Source: an uncultured bacterium (GTDB lineage: Bacteria > Patescibacteriota > Dojkabacteria > SC72). Taken from it: DNA of 36,788 bases. Under the pieces are notes generated by a model, which saw nothing but the letters and a program-made list of their open reading frames with translations, was not told the origin of the DNA and made no database searches. Location of the stretch: the NCBI GenBank assembly GCA_903840015.1, contig CAIMEL010000017.1, positions 1 to 36,788 of the forward strand, written 5' to 3'. The translations under genes were made by a program, and so were the position numbers. Numbering within the stretch: position 1 is the stretch's first letter; every line of letters begins with the position of its first letter. Shown here in pieces: positions 14,125 to 24,459 of this stretch.

Positions 14125-15640
14125 CCTTGATTACAGAGACTGAGAGTATATGAGCACATCACCCCTAGTGTTGGTACCTCTTGGTATCCTTCCGTTAGTT
14201 GAGGTGGTATCTGAATTTGCTGGATTGTTGTTGTCCATCTTGTTCCATGTAAGACCACCATCACCAGAAGTTGCGTAGAAGATTCTCCAGTTTGCTCCAT
14301 CGTAGCCTGAGTACCACATTTTGTACGTTCCTCCATCCTTGATTACCCACGGGTTTCTAACATGTACATCATCTCCCTTCCCACTGTTACCTAGGCCAAG
14401 CCTACCATTACTTGAAACTGTATCACTTCTACCATGGGCCTCGTTGTCATACTTGTTCCATTTAAAGCCATCCGTTGAAGTTGCATGGTAGATTCTCCAG
14501 GTAGAACCATCGTAACCTGAGTACCACATTTTGTAGGTACCATCTTTTACGATCGATACTCCTTGAATACCTGCATCATCACCTCTACCACTAGAACCAA
14601 GAGGAAGTCTACCTGATGTACTTACAGAGTCCAGTTTACCTGGAATATTGTTGTTGTACTTAGAGATATTTAAGCCGTCAGAGGAGGTTGCGTAGTAGAC
14701 CCTGTTGATTGATCCGTCCTCACCTGCATACCAGATCTTGTATTGGCCATCTACATAGATTACATATGGAAAGTAGACATGATCATCGTCTCCTTTACCA
14801 CTTAACCCTTGTGGGATTTGGCCATCAGAAGACACAGTATCTGAGTCCACAGGTATAACATTGTTTCTTTTAGTCCAATCAATCCCATTGTTTGAGGTTG
14901 CAAAGAATGTTCTGTAAAAGGAGCCATCCGATGCAGAATACCACATCTTGTAAACACCTTCTACCTTAACAACTGAGAGGCCTTGGACATGCGCATCATC
15001 TCCTTTACCATTTGTACCAAGAGGGATTCGTCCATTAGTTGAGGTTGTATCTGAAGCGACAGGAACAACATTATCTCTTTTAGTCCAGGTCAATCCGTCA
15101 GGGGAAGTAGTATAGTAGATTCGGTAGTTACTACCATTAGATGCAGAGTACCACATCTTGTATGTCTCGCCATCTTTGATTACTGACACTCCAAGAAGAT
15201 GTGTACTGTCTCCTTTGCCACTAGTTCCTCGTGGGATTCTTCCATCGGTTGAGGTTGTATCTGAGTTTGCAGGATTGGTATTGTTTCGTTTGCTCCATGT
15301 TAGGCCTTCATCGCTAGAGGTTGCATAGAAGATTCGCCAGTTTGCTCCATCGTAACCTGAGTACCACATTTTAAGTGTTCCACTGTCATCAATGACCCAG
15401 GGGTTTCGTACATGGACGTCGTCCCCCTTACCACTTGTCCCTATGGGGACTCTACCGTTGGTAGAAGTAGTATCTGAGGCAGCAGGTGCTGTGTTGTCAT
15501 ACTTGGTCCATCTAATTCCATTGGTTGAGGTTGCGTAGTAGATTCGGTAGTTTGAGCCATCGGAAGCGGAGTACCACATCTTGTACACACCATCCTGTTC
15601 GATGACTGCACCACCAATTACATGGGCATCGTCTCCTCTA
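14125..15640. repeat. Tandem ~210-bp coding repeats (continue past the frameshift to ~13650)
   Basis: Recurring DNA segments such as 'gattctccagtttgctccatcgtagcctgagtaccacattttgta' and 'ggtatctgaatttgctggattg' at roughly 210-215 bp spacing. Confidence 0.85.
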
Positions 15641-16374
15641 CCTGCAGCACCCAAAGGTAGGCGGCTGTCTGTTTGAGATACGGGATATCCATCAGCTACA
15701 GGGGCTACTGCATTGTTTAGTTTGGTGGTTTTGTTGTCATTTGCTAAAAGAGCATCAACATCTCCAAGGGAGGAGATGTCTATGTTCGTTGGGTTCGCTG
15801 GATCGGTAGAAAGAGTGTACACTATTCCGTTAACATTCATCTTTACAGACGTAGGAGCCGAAGGATTTGTGTTATTCGTTTCCAAAGGATAGCATAGTCT
15901 CGTCTTGGAATTACAACTACCTCCACAGTTATCAGTACCACTACAAGACTGTGTTGCACTCGAATCGGCAGGACACCCAGTCTGTGAGCTTGAGTATCCA
16001 GAAGGACACTGCTTCAAGGTACAATCTGTACAGCTAGTAACAACACAAGTTATTTTGTTGCAGCAGCCAGCAAATTCAGAGTTAATTTGTGCTTGGCAAT
16101 CAGCAAGAGTCCTGTAGTACTCTTTTCCACCAGAACAGGCCGCATCAGTTCCAGAGCAAGAGTATGGGACTGTATATTTCTCTCGGAAAAAACAGTAAGG
16201 AGGGGTAACATATACACCCAAACCAACAACACCTCCCGAGGTCTCACAATAGTATCCAGTTGGACACTTATATGCCATAGCAACAGAATCGAAAGAAAGA
16301 AGAAAGCCTAAAGAGGATAGAATCAAAGAGAATAGTAGAACAAAATAGTTGTATTTTTTAGATTTACTTGGCAT
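14131..16374 (-). CDS. N-terminal part of a giant secreted tandem-repeat protein (signal peptide, Cys-rich region, then ~70-aa repeats)
   Basis: Hydrophobic leader 'YFVLLFSLILSSLGFLLSFDSVAMA', Cys-rich segment, then repeated '(T/V)YKMWYSxxDGxxxRIxYATSxDGLxWxKxxNxxPxxSDTTSTNGRIPxGTSGKGDDxH'. Confidence 0.85.
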   Translation of the reverse strand: MPSKSKKYNYFVLLFSLILSSLGFLLSFDSVAMAYKCPTGYYCETSGGVVGLGVYVTPPYCFFREKYTVPYSCSGTDAACSGGKEYYRTLADCQAQINSEFAGCCNKITCVVTSCTDCTLKQCPSGYSSSQTGCPADSSATQSCSGTDNCGGSCNSKTRLCYPLETNNTNPSAPTSVKMNVNGIVYTLSTDPANPTNIDISSLGDVDALLANDNKTTKLNNAVAPVADGYPVSQTDSRLPLGAAGRGDDAHVIGGAVIEQDGVYKMWYSASDGSNYRIYYATSTNGIRWTKYDNTAPAASDTTSTNGRVPIGTSGKGDDVHVRNPWVIDDSGTLKMWYSGYDGANWRIFYATSSDEGLTWSKRNNTNPANSDTTSTDGRIPRGTSGKGDSTHLLGVSVIKDGETYKMWYSASNGSNYRIYYTTSPDGLTWTKRDNVVPVASDTTSTNGRIPLGTNGKGDDAHVQGLSVVKVEGVYKMWYSASDGSFYRTFFATSNNGIDWTKRNNVIPVDSDTVSSDGQIPQGLSGKGDDDHVYFPYVIYVDGQYKIWYAGEDGSINRVYYATSSDGLNISKYNNNIPGKLDSVSTSGRLPLGSSGRGDDAGIQGVSIVKDGTYKMWYSGYDGSTWRIYHATSTDGFKWNKYDNEAHGRSDTVSSNGRLGLGNSGKGDDVHVRNPWVIKDGGTYKMWYSGYDGANWRIFYATSGDGGLTWNKMDNNNPANSDTTSTNGRIPRGTNTRGDVLIYSQSL

Positions 16375-17374
16375 TCGGAATCAGCACATAAAACATTAAA
16401 TCGTCTACAAACAATTCCTCGGTAGAATCAATTAAATACTCTTCTATATCTACCTTATACCTATCTATATCTTCTCGTTTCTTCTCTGAGCAAAACAAAT
16501 CAAGCTCTCGTGGCCTGTTATCGCAATAAGAGTTTAGATCCATATCTCCAACTTGACTATCTTTTGGGAAATATAGGTACCCCACACTATACGAAGAACC
16601 TTCTTTCAACAGATTAATCGTACTCTTGTTTACAGTCCTAATTTCGTCACCATCGAGGAACCCTACATTATCAAGCCTCTGGGAAATTTTCAGAATACGG
16701 TCCTCTATACGTACAAGAAATGTTAGAAGGATCCCACCCTCTTCTCTCTGGATCTTCTTTAAAATGCCATCCATGAACATAACGCTACCTATATACTTCC
16801 CTTCCCCCATATCTAAAAAAGTACTAGTGTAATATCCCTTAGAAAGAATCTCTTCTTCCGATTGCAAACGAACACCTCCTAAATCAACTCCCTGCTGAGA
16901 CAAAAGAGAGTACGTTTTGAACGCTTTTTCATCTTCCATCAGGGAAAGGTCTATTCTCTTGACTACCCAACCCTTAGTAAGAGAAAGTCCATACTTAATA
17001 TCCATATACATAGGGACTTGCTTTGCACCATCAAATAGAGCTACATCAAATTCTATATTCTCCTTTTCCTCACAGACAACTATGTCTTTTACAGAGGCTA
17101 CTCTGTCGAACACCTTGAGTGAAAAACATTCATCCCCAGTATCGTTTTCTTCTATCAACTTCGCAAATACTTCATAATGCATTTTGATACCAAACCAATC
17201 TCTCCTCGCAATTCCAGAATCTGAGATTTCTTGGTATTTTGAGAGCTCAAATTTCCCTCCCTTAACAACAGAATCCAAGACGAGGAAATAGATACCGAGG
17301 CACAAGAGTAGCAAGGCCAAAAGCCCAACAAATCCCAACGGGACAAGTAGAGACCTATTTATACGAATTTTCAT
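16364..17374 (-). CDS. Hypothetical protein with one N-terminal transmembrane helix
   Basis: Long ORF on the operon strand, overlapping the repeat-protein start. Leader 'LLVPLGFVGLLALLLLCLGIYFLVL'. Confidence 0.75.
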   Translation of the reverse strand: MKIRINRSLLVPLGFVGLLALLLLCLGIYFLVLDSVVKGGKFELSKYQEISDSGIARRDWFGIKMHYEVFAKLIEENDTGDECFSLKVFDRVASVKDIVVCEEKENIEFDVALFDGAKQVPMYMDIKYGLSLTKGWVVKRIDLSLMEDEKAFKTYSLLSQQGVDLGGVRLQSEEEILSKGYYTSTFLDMGEGKYIGSVMFMDGILKKIQREEGGILLTFLVRIEDRILKISQRLDNVGFLDGDEIRTVNKSTINLLKEGSSYSVGYLYFPKDSQVGDMDLNSYCDNRPRELDLFCSEKKREDIDRYKVDIEEYLIDSTEELFVDDLMFYVLIPNAK

Positions 17375-17453
17375 TTTTCTAAAGATTGTGAGAAATCATT
17401 TTCAAGGCAGATTTCATCTCTAAATCGTACAGTTTTTACTTATTCATTTCAAG

Positions 17454-19289
17454 CTAATGTCTTGCTTCAAAAATCGTTTCTAATTCTGCAATAGTTGTAG
17501 CTTCTGCAACTCCCTTGTCTCTTCCCCATTCGACCAATCTTGGAAATCGCAAAGAAAATCCACCACCGATATTCTCGTCTACTCTTGCTAAACTCCTAGT
17601 TATCTCATCTGCTTCCACAGTGAAAACGATTTTAGGGACAACCCAAATATCAGGCGTCAAAGAGTTCGGACAAATAACATTTCGTGCCATGTCGTTAATC
17701 CTGTCTTGCCCTAATTCTTCCCCAATTCTAGTTAAAATCTCATCATCAAAACCAGTTCCAACCTTACATATCGCTTCAAACCTATCCATCTCTGGGTTAT
17801 ACAAAGCTCCGAGTACAGCCCCCACACCAAGAGAAGATCTACGACCAGAACCAACATAATACCCTACAGCTACTAGATCAACAGTATCAACAAGTGATGT
17901 TAACATAGACTTTTTCATCTTAATCCAATCATAGTTCCTCTCTCCAGGACAGTATCCACCTTCGAGTTTCTTTACTATAATGCCCTCGTAACCAGCAGAG
18001 ACATTAAGATCAAACTCACCCTTTAAGGCTTCTGCACCCTGAACTACCTTAGTATCACAGGCATCTATACTCCCCTGGGTATCCAAACCTTCTAACACCT
18101 TAACTCTTTTTACAGTATCCTCCTTCAAGAAATCCCTATCCTCAAGAGCTAAAATGTCAAAACACATAGCCTTAACGGGTATATCTTTGCCCATATTCTC
18201 CACTCCATGCTTTCGTCTTCTTTGCATAGTATCTTGGAATGGCAAGAACTTCTTCCCATCCCACCCTAGGACTTCCGAATCTAAGACAAAAGACCCTGCA
18301 GACATCTCTCTTGCTGACTGCACGATTTCTGGAAACATCGCAGTAACATCCTCAAGGTTCCTTGTAAAAAGTTTTACTGTAACAATATCCTCTGCCCTAC
18401 CAAACAATCCTCCTGTATTCATATTCTTTTGCAAGTATTTCTTCCAAACTGCCCCATCGTCGCCTACAGAACCACTCTCTTTGTACTTGTGTATCTGACA
18501 TCGAAGCCCATCGAATTTAGGTTGAACCAATACCTTCTCTCCCAATCTCTCGATAGTCTCTTCGAAGGACCCCACTCTTTCTACAAGCCTAGATAGCACT
18601 GGGATGCCAGGAGTAATACATATCTCTTTTAACATCTTCTTGCTCTCCTCAGAAGACCTACCTACTACTGTCGCACAAATTTCACCAATATCTGCATATA
18701 CACCGTAAGCTCTTGATAGTTCATCACTTAAACCCTTGCCACCCACTGCAACATACGAGAAAACATCTAGTAGAGTTCTGTAGTTTATGCCAAATCTTAA
18801 AGATCCACATACTATTCTAGTGAAGTATTTAAGCTCAAGCGGTGACATAGTGGTCATCGCAGAAGAAATTAAGATATTCTTCGACGAAACAGAACCTGAT
18901 CCTGTTGTATTAACAATCTTCCACAAGAGCCCATATACCTCAAGAAGTGATAGATTTGTTTCTTTCGATTTAGCACCCTCCACAACTTTGTAAACAGTAT
19001 CCCCAATATCACCTGTTTCCCTTCTAACAAGAGAGACATCAATTGTAAGGCTATTCATTTTTACAAAAGATTCTAGAAGATTGAGAAAGCTTTTCTCTGA
19101 ATAGTTAAATTCGCTATTTACAAATGATGGAGCAACCCTCCCAAGAATCAGGTATGAAAGAATCTGAGCATCCTCCATACCTAAAGTTTTGTAAAATTCA
19201 GAGAGAACCATTGTTGTCTCGTTGCGAGAAGAGATACCTTCTATGGTATCAAAGATTTTGCAAACATCAAGAAATTTCACTCTCTCCAT
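17454..19289 (-). CDS. lig: ATP-dependent DNA ligase, archaeal/eukaryal type
   Basis: Motif I 'VQPKFDGLRCQIHK', 'FVLDSEVLGWDGKKFLPFQDTMQRRRKHG', 'GYEGIIVKKLEGGYCPGERNYDWIKMKK'. Confidence 0.9.
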   Translation of the reverse strand: MERVKFLDVCKIFDTIEGISSRNETTMVLSEFYKTLGMEDAQILSYLILGRVAPSFVNSEFNYSEKSFLNLLESFVKMNSLTIDVSLVRRETGDIGDTVYKVVEGAKSKETNLSLLEVYGLLWKIVNTTGSGSVSSKNILISSAMTTMSPLELKYFTRIVCGSLRFGINYRTLLDVFSYVAVGGKGLSDELSRAYGVYADIGEICATVVGRSSEESKKMLKEICITPGIPVLSRLVERVGSFEETIERLGEKVLVQPKFDGLRCQIHKYKESGSVGDDGAVWKKYLQKNMNTGGLFGRAEDIVTVKLFTRNLEDVTAMFPEIVQSAREMSAGSFVLDSEVLGWDGKKFLPFQDTMQRRRKHGVENMGKDIPVKAMCFDILALEDRDFLKEDTVKRVKVLEGLDTQGSIDACDTKVVQGAEALKGEFDLNVSAGYEGIIVKKLEGGYCPGERNYDWIKMKKSMLTSLVDTVDLVAVGYYVGSGRRSSLGVGAVLGALYNPEMDRFEAICKVGTGFDDEILTRIGEELGQDRINDMARNVICPNSLTPDIWVVPKIVFTVEADEITRSLARVDENIGGGFSLRFPRLVEWGRDKGVAEATTIAELETIFEARH

Positions 19290-19290
19290 A

Positions 19291-19680
19291 TTAATTTCCT
19301 ACATAGATATAACTAGTGGACTTAGTAGCCCCATCCTGGCGTACCAAGCCCTTCTCTACTAACAGATCCATATCCCTTCTCAAAGTTCGAGAAGAGACCT
19401 CCCCGACCAGTGAGTATATCTTACTTGGAACCAGAGTACCCTGCTTTTTAATTTCTGCGAGGATTCTCTGTTGCCTATCATTCAGATTGCTCTGTTTCGA
19501 AATTTCGTTGGGAAGTTTTTTTACCCCACTCTTTTCAGATTCTACCCGATCAGACAAATGTACAAATCCTTTCCCCTCCTGGTGCTTAAGAAATATGATC
19601 AAAACTAACCCTAACAGAAAACTGAAGAGAGTTATTAAATTGATCATTCCCTGCTGCTTTTTTGTATGATTCTTTTTCAT
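19291..19680 (-). CDS. Membrane-anchored DeoR-like winged-helix protein
   Basis: TM segment 'LITLFSFLLGLVLIIFL' followed by HTH 'LNDRQQRILAEIKKQGTLVPSKIYSLVGEVSSRTLRRDMDLLVEKGLVRQDG'. Confidence 0.75.
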   Translation of the reverse strand: MKKNHTKKQQGMINLITLFSFLLGLVLIIFLKHQEGKGFVHLSDRVESEKSGVKKLPNEISKQSNLNDRQQRILAEIKKQGTLVPSKIYSLVGEVSSRTLRRDMDLLVEKGLVRQDGATKSTSYIYVGN

Positions 19681-19759
19681 AACATCTGGCTACAATATTA
19701 TCCACATCTTGAGATAGTAATCCACCTTCATTATACAGAATTAAAGTAAAGGATGTTAG

Positions 19760-22426
19760 CTATTTTAATTCGGACATATTATCCCCTACTGAAGACGATA
19801 CTTTCAAAGGAACCTCCAAAGACACAACACTTTCCATAATTTTCTTTGCCTTTTCTCTAAAACTATTAATTACATCCTCTCTCACCTCAAACACCAGTTC
19901 ATCATGCACCTGTAGAAGTATATAAGCTGATTCCTCGTATTCAGTATTGATCATCTTCTGCAATTCTATCATAGCTAATTTCATAATATCTGATTCACTA
20001 CCCTGAATAGGCATATTAACAGCCTCTCTTTGGGCTGCCCTACGATTGCGAATATTCTTTGATTTAATACCAGGGATATGCCTTGTTGTACCAAACATAG
20101 ATTGCACATATCCATTTCTGTAGGCATCTTTTTCCAAATTACGGATATACTCCTCAACTCCTAAGTAATGTGTAAAGTAAGCTTGGATATATCCCAAAGC
20201 AACATCATTTGGAACTCTAAGCATACTTGCCAATCCAAAAGATGTCTGTCCAAAAAGAATACCAAAATTTACGGTTTTGCCAACACTCCTCTCCGCCTTT
20301 GTAATCTCCTCTATTTCTTTATCTAGGATCCTTGAAGCTGTTGCGCTATGTATATCTAGATCATTGTTGAAATCCTCTATCAACAAATTATCCCTAGACA
20401 TATCGGCCATTATCCTTAACTCTATCTGAGAATAGTCCATACCTAGCAATTTGTAACCTTTTCTTGCAACAAATGTCCTTCTTAACTTCTCTGCCCACTC
20501 ACCCTGAGCAGGTATGTTCTGCATATTTGGATTCACAGAAGAAAGACGACCAGATGTCGTACCTGTCTGTTTGAAATCTGTGTGAATCTCCTTCATGTCT
20601 TTCGACATCTCTAAAAGTGGTCCTGTATATGTGCCAGATATCTTCGTCAACTGCCTGTACTCAAGAATTTTCTCAATACAGGGATGTTGCCCTAACAAGT
20701 CAGTGAGAACAGACTCTCGTGTAGAAAGCTTCTTACCACCAGACAATCCTAATTCCTTAAAAAGAACATCTGAGAGTTGTTTTGGAGAAGATATATTGAA
20801 TTCATGACCAACAGTATCAAAAATCTCCCTCTCTATCTTTCGAATTTTTTCCTTTACTTCAACATCAAGACTTCTCAGGTATTCTGTATCTACAGCAACA
20901 CCTCTTTTCTCCATATTTGCTAAAACAACAGAGGTTGGAACCTCTATCCTCTTAACAATGTTTCTAAAAACCTCCTTCGTGATTCCTAGGTTCTCATTCA
21001 AACTCGCTTTCGTATATTCATGTAAACCCATTCTATCTCCACGCTCTGTTAGGTTCTCAACAATCTCCCCAACAACATCTAAAACAGCTGTGGCATTGTA
21101 TGGAGAAAATTTCTCTGGGAGAGATTTTGTCGAGTAGTCAAAAGCCAAATCTTTAAGTAGATATGACTTCCTTTCCGAATGAATTAAATGAGCAAAAAGA
21201 GAAATATCTAGAATATTGTTCGGAAGTGTATTCGAGCTATACTGAACTGCCATTTCCTCCCAACCGTATGTTGTGATTTCACCACTGAATGATTCAATCT
21301 CTGGCATCTCTTTGAGAAGGAAGTCTTTGATATTACCATCAGCCAAGCGAACAAGAAAAAACTCTTCATCCAACAAAGACTCCTCTTCGCTTATGTACAC
21401 CAGAGTCATACTCTTCGAAGTCTTAAGAGATTTTGAAACTTCATCTGCATTACTCCAGACAATCTCTCCCTTCTCTTCGGTGGAGAACATATCTAACTGT
21501 GAGGAAAGGTTTTCTGCTTCACTCTTTTTGATTTCATCCAACCTTGGTATCAGGGATCTAAAGCTATATTTCTTAAAGACTTCCAGAACCCTCTCTTTCT
21601 CAAAATCACGAAGTAAACACTCCTCCAGATGAACATCTACCCCAACCTCTTGCTCTATTCTTGCTAACTTGCGACTTAATTCTGCCTGCTCCAGACCTTC
21701 AAGAAAGAGATTGGCTTGTCTAGGTTTAACATCTTTAAGATTTTTGTAAATTGTATCTAAGTCTCCATACTTCTGTAGAAGCTCCAATGCACTCTTGTTC
21801 CCCACACCCTTGATTCCAGGGATATTATCAGAGGAATCACCTGCAATTGCTTTGTAATCAACTATTTGCTCTGGATATATGCCCATATATTTAAATGTTT
21901 CTTCTCTGTCATAGGCTACAAGGTTTTTAAAATTCCCAGATGGCAAACATATCTTAACTTTCTCATTCACAAGTTGAAGCAGATCTCTGTCTCCACTTAG
22001 GATATACAGTTCAAGATTTTCATTAATCCATTTCCCAGTAGAAACAGATTTCGATATCGTGCCGAGGATATCGTCAGCTTCAAAACCCTCTTTTTTCAGT
22101 ATTGGGATATTGAAAGCTTTCAAAACTTCCTCTACAAGTGGAAATTGCGCTATGAGTGACTGATCTGTCGGTTTTCTAGTTGCTTTGTAATCTACAAATT
22201 CAATATGACGAAAGGTAGGTTTGCTTGTATCAAAAGCACAAAGGACATATTTGGGATCGAACAGCTTAAGAGCAGAAAGAAGCATAACAGTAAATCCGTA
22301 TACGGCATTAACTTGAATACCATCCGTTGTTTGCAAAGTTGATGGATATGCGTGAAAAGCTCTGTGCACAATGGCATTCGCATCTATGGCAAGAAACCTG
22401 TCCTTAGATGTTTTAGTTAGATTCAT
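19760..22426 (-). CDS. polA: DNA polymerase I (5' nuclease plus polymerase domains)
   Basis: N-terminal 5'-nuclease 'AIDANAIVHRAFHAYP...GDSSDNIPGIKGVGNKSA'; polymerase motifs 'DYSQIELRIMADMS', 'VGKTVNFGILFGQTSFGLA', 'LLQVHDELVFEV'. Confidence 0.95.
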   Translation of the reverse strand: MNLTKTSKDRFLAIDANAIVHRAFHAYPSTLQTTDGIQVNAVYGFTVMLLSALKLFDPKYVLCAFDTSKPTFRHIEFVDYKATRKPTDQSLIAQFPLVEEVLKAFNIPILKKEGFEADDILGTISKSVSTGKWINENLELYILSGDRDLLQLVNEKVKICLPSGNFKNLVAYDREETFKYMGIYPEQIVDYKAIAGDSSDNIPGIKGVGNKSALELLQKYGDLDTIYKNLKDVKPRQANLFLEGLEQAELSRKLARIEQEVGVDVHLEECLLRDFEKERVLEVFKKYSFRSLIPRLDEIKKSEAENLSSQLDMFSTEEKGEIVWSNADEVSKSLKTSKSMTLVYISEEESLLDEEFFLVRLADGNIKDFLLKEMPEIESFSGEITTYGWEEMAVQYSSNTLPNNILDISLFAHLIHSERKSYLLKDLAFDYSTKSLPEKFSPYNATAVLDVVGEIVENLTERGDRMGLHEYTKASLNENLGITKEVFRNIVKRIEVPTSVVLANMEKRGVAVDTEYLRSLDVEVKEKIRKIEREIFDTVGHEFNISSPKQLSDVLFKELGLSGGKKLSTRESVLTDLLGQHPCIEKILEYRQLTKISGTYTGPLLEMSKDMKEIHTDFKQTGTTSGRLSSVNPNMQNIPAQGEWAEKLRRTFVARKGYKLLGMDYSQIELRIMADMSRDNLLIEDFNNDLDIHSATASRILDKEIEEITKAERSVGKTVNFGILFGQTSFGLASMLRVPNDVALGYIQAYFTHYLGVEEYIRNLEKDAYRNGYVQSMFGTTRHIPGIKSKNIRNRRAAQREAVNMPIQGSESDIMKLAMIELQKMINTEYEESAYILLQVHDELVFEVREDVINSFREKAKKIMESVVSLEVPLKVSSSVGDNMSELK

Positions 22427-22447
22427 ATCGTAATTTTACAATATCCT

Positions 22448-24316
22448 TTAGAACAAAGCATCAAACTCCTCTTTAACAACAACCTCTTTCTCCAAAAGTA
22501 GTTTAACCAATTTCTCAACCATTTCCTTTTTCTCTTGTAGAAGTTTCTTGGAGTATTCATATGCCTCATTAATCATCCTTACAACTTCTTCGTCTATGAT
22601 TCGTGCTGTCTTCTCACTATACTCTCGCCCACCCCCGTAGGTGTATCCCAAATGTCTAGTCTCTTCCAAATCTCCATACTTAACCATTCCTAACTTTTCA
22701 CTCATTCCATATTTCATAACCATCTCCCTAGCAACTTCGGTAATTTGCTTAATATCGTTCGAAGCTCCTGTTGATATCTCACCAATGAATAGCTCTTCAG
22801 CGACTCTGCCCGCAACGCCAGTTCTCAACCAAGCAAGCATCTGCTTCTTGTAAAGAAAACTTCTGTCTTTCTCGGGAAGGTATACAGTCACACCACCACT
22901 CATTCCTCTTGAGATTATTGATATCTGCTCAACAGGATCAGAACCGTCTGTAAACTTAGCAACAATAGCATGCCCTGCCTCATGGTATGCAGTCTTCTTA
23001 ATATCATCCTCCTCCTTGTCTCCCTTCTTCTTCCTACCAAGCTTAACTTTCAGATATGACTCCATCAAATCCTCTTGTGAAATCTTCTTTCTGTCCTCTT
23101 TCGCAGCCATTATGGCAGACTCATTTAGGAGATTTTCCAAATCAGCACCAGAGTACCCAACTGTTTTTTTTGCCAAAGTATCAAGATCTACTCCGCCCTC
23201 AAACTTTTTGTTCTTAGCATGGACATCAAGGATTGCCCTTCTGCCCTTCATATCCGGCATTGGAACAACAACCATTCTATCAAACCTTCCTGGTCTCAAA
23301 ATTGCTGGGTCTAGGACATCTGGTCGATTAGTCGCTGCTAGAATAATGACGTTCTCCCTTTCCTCCAAACCATCCATCTCAACAAGAATCTGATTTAATG
23401 TCTGTTCACCCGCACCAGAATGTAGAACAGTACCTCTTTTCTTTGCAACGGCATCTATTTCATCAATGAAAACAATACATGGAGATGCTTTCCTTGCTTT
23501 CTTAAAAAGATCTCTAACTCTAGACGCACCAGCTCCTACCAACATTTCTTCAAATTCAGAACCAGAAGTATGGAAAAATGGAACACCAGCCTCCCCTGCG
23601 ATAGCCTTCGCTAGAAGAGTTTTACCAGTACCTGGTTCCCCTGCTAGCAATACACCTCTAGGGATTCTTGCTCCTAAATCTCGGTACTTCTTCGGTCTCT
23701 TAAGAAAATCAACTATCTCAGTTAGTTCCTCCTTAACCTCCTCTATTCCTGCAACTTCATCGAATGTTATACCTGTCTTTTTACCAAAGAGTAACCTCGC
23801 CTTACTTTCTCCGAAGTCTAGAATTTTCCCTCCGGATGCCTGCATATTTTTAATCATTATGTAAACCAGAACCAAACCAGCAGAAAGGAAGATAAATGTT
23901 AAGACATCACCAAATGTAATACCAAGTTTGGGCTCGTAGAAATCATTTTCGAGGTCTTTAATGTTGATACCAGAAGATGCCAAAACTTCATAGAAATTAG
24001 TGCCGGCAGGAAGAAGTGCATATTTCTTCAAAACAGTTTCCTTTCCCTCAACCTCTCCTTTGTATTCAACAATCACCATATCGTCCTTCAAAAGGATCTT
24101 CTCATATTTCTTCTCCGTTATATCTGTAACTATCTGACTTACAGCAACCTCGTCACCCTTCGTATTTAAAACTCGAAAAACATACAGGGAGAGGGAAAGA
24201 ATAACTGAGATACCTATTATGGTTAAAATTCCAGAGATATTGAATCTCTTTCCCTTAGGCAACTTCCTGATATCCACTATATACTCCTTTGTCTCCTTTT
24301 TACTTTGTTCTTTCAT
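22448..24316 (-). CDS. ftsH: ATP-dependent zinc metalloprotease FtsH
   Basis: AAA motifs '[22 protein letters not shown]' and 'FIDEIDAV', SRH '[20 protein letters not shown]', zinc site '[14 protein letters not shown]', two N-terminal TM helices. Confidence 0.97.
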   Translation of the reverse strand: MKEQSKKETKEYIVDIRKLPKGKRFNISGILTIIGISVILSLSLYVFRVLNTKGDEVAVSQIVTDITEKKYEKILLKDDMVIVEYKGEVEGKETVLKKYALLPAGTNFYEVLASSGINIKDLENDFYEPKLGITFGDVLTFIFLSAGLVLVYIMIKNMQASGGKILDFGESKARLLFGKKTGITFDEVAGIEEVKEELTEIVDFLKRPKKYRDLGARIPRGVLLAGEPGTGKTLLAKAIAGEAGVPFFHTSGSEFEEMLVGAGASRVRDLFKKARKASPCIVFIDEIDAVAKKRGTVLHSGAGEQTLNQILVEMDGLEERENVIILAATNRPDVLDPAILRPGRFDRMVVVPMPDMKGRRAILDVHAKNKKFEGGVDLDTLAKKTVGYSGADLENLLNESAIMAAKEDRKKISQEDLMESYLKVKLGRKKKGDKEEDDIKKTAYHEAGHAIVAKFTDGSDPVEQISIISRGMSGGVTVYLPEKDRSFLYKKQMLAWLRTGVAGRVAEELFIGEISTGASNDIKQITEVAREMVMKYGMSEKLGMVKYGDLEETRHLGYTYGGGREYSEKTARIIDEEVVRMINEAYEYSKKLLQEKKEMVEKLVKLLLEKEVVVKEEFDALF

Positions 24317-24339
24317 GATGAAATTCGTAATGTAATATA

Positions 24340-24413
24340 TGGTGGGAAGTGGAATCGAACCACCGACCTTGGGTTTATGAATCCCATGCTCTAACCGACT
24401 GAGCTATCCCACC
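24340..24413 (-). tRNA. tRNA-Met (CAU), elongator-like
   Basis: GGTGGGA..GCTC..GAGC..TTCATAA..GGTGG TTCGATT CCACT TCCCACC A. G1-C72 paired, so not an initiator; CCA not encoded. Confidence 0.9.
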
Positions 24414-24459
24414 TAGTCAATTCTCACTATTATATCAAACAAGAAATCAAAAACCTATG

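Noticed and set aside
13650-15640. Regular repeats as a possible CRISPR array
   Set aside because: Repeats are ~210 bp, imperfect, in-frame and encode a continuous protein repeat; no short repeat/spacer structure.
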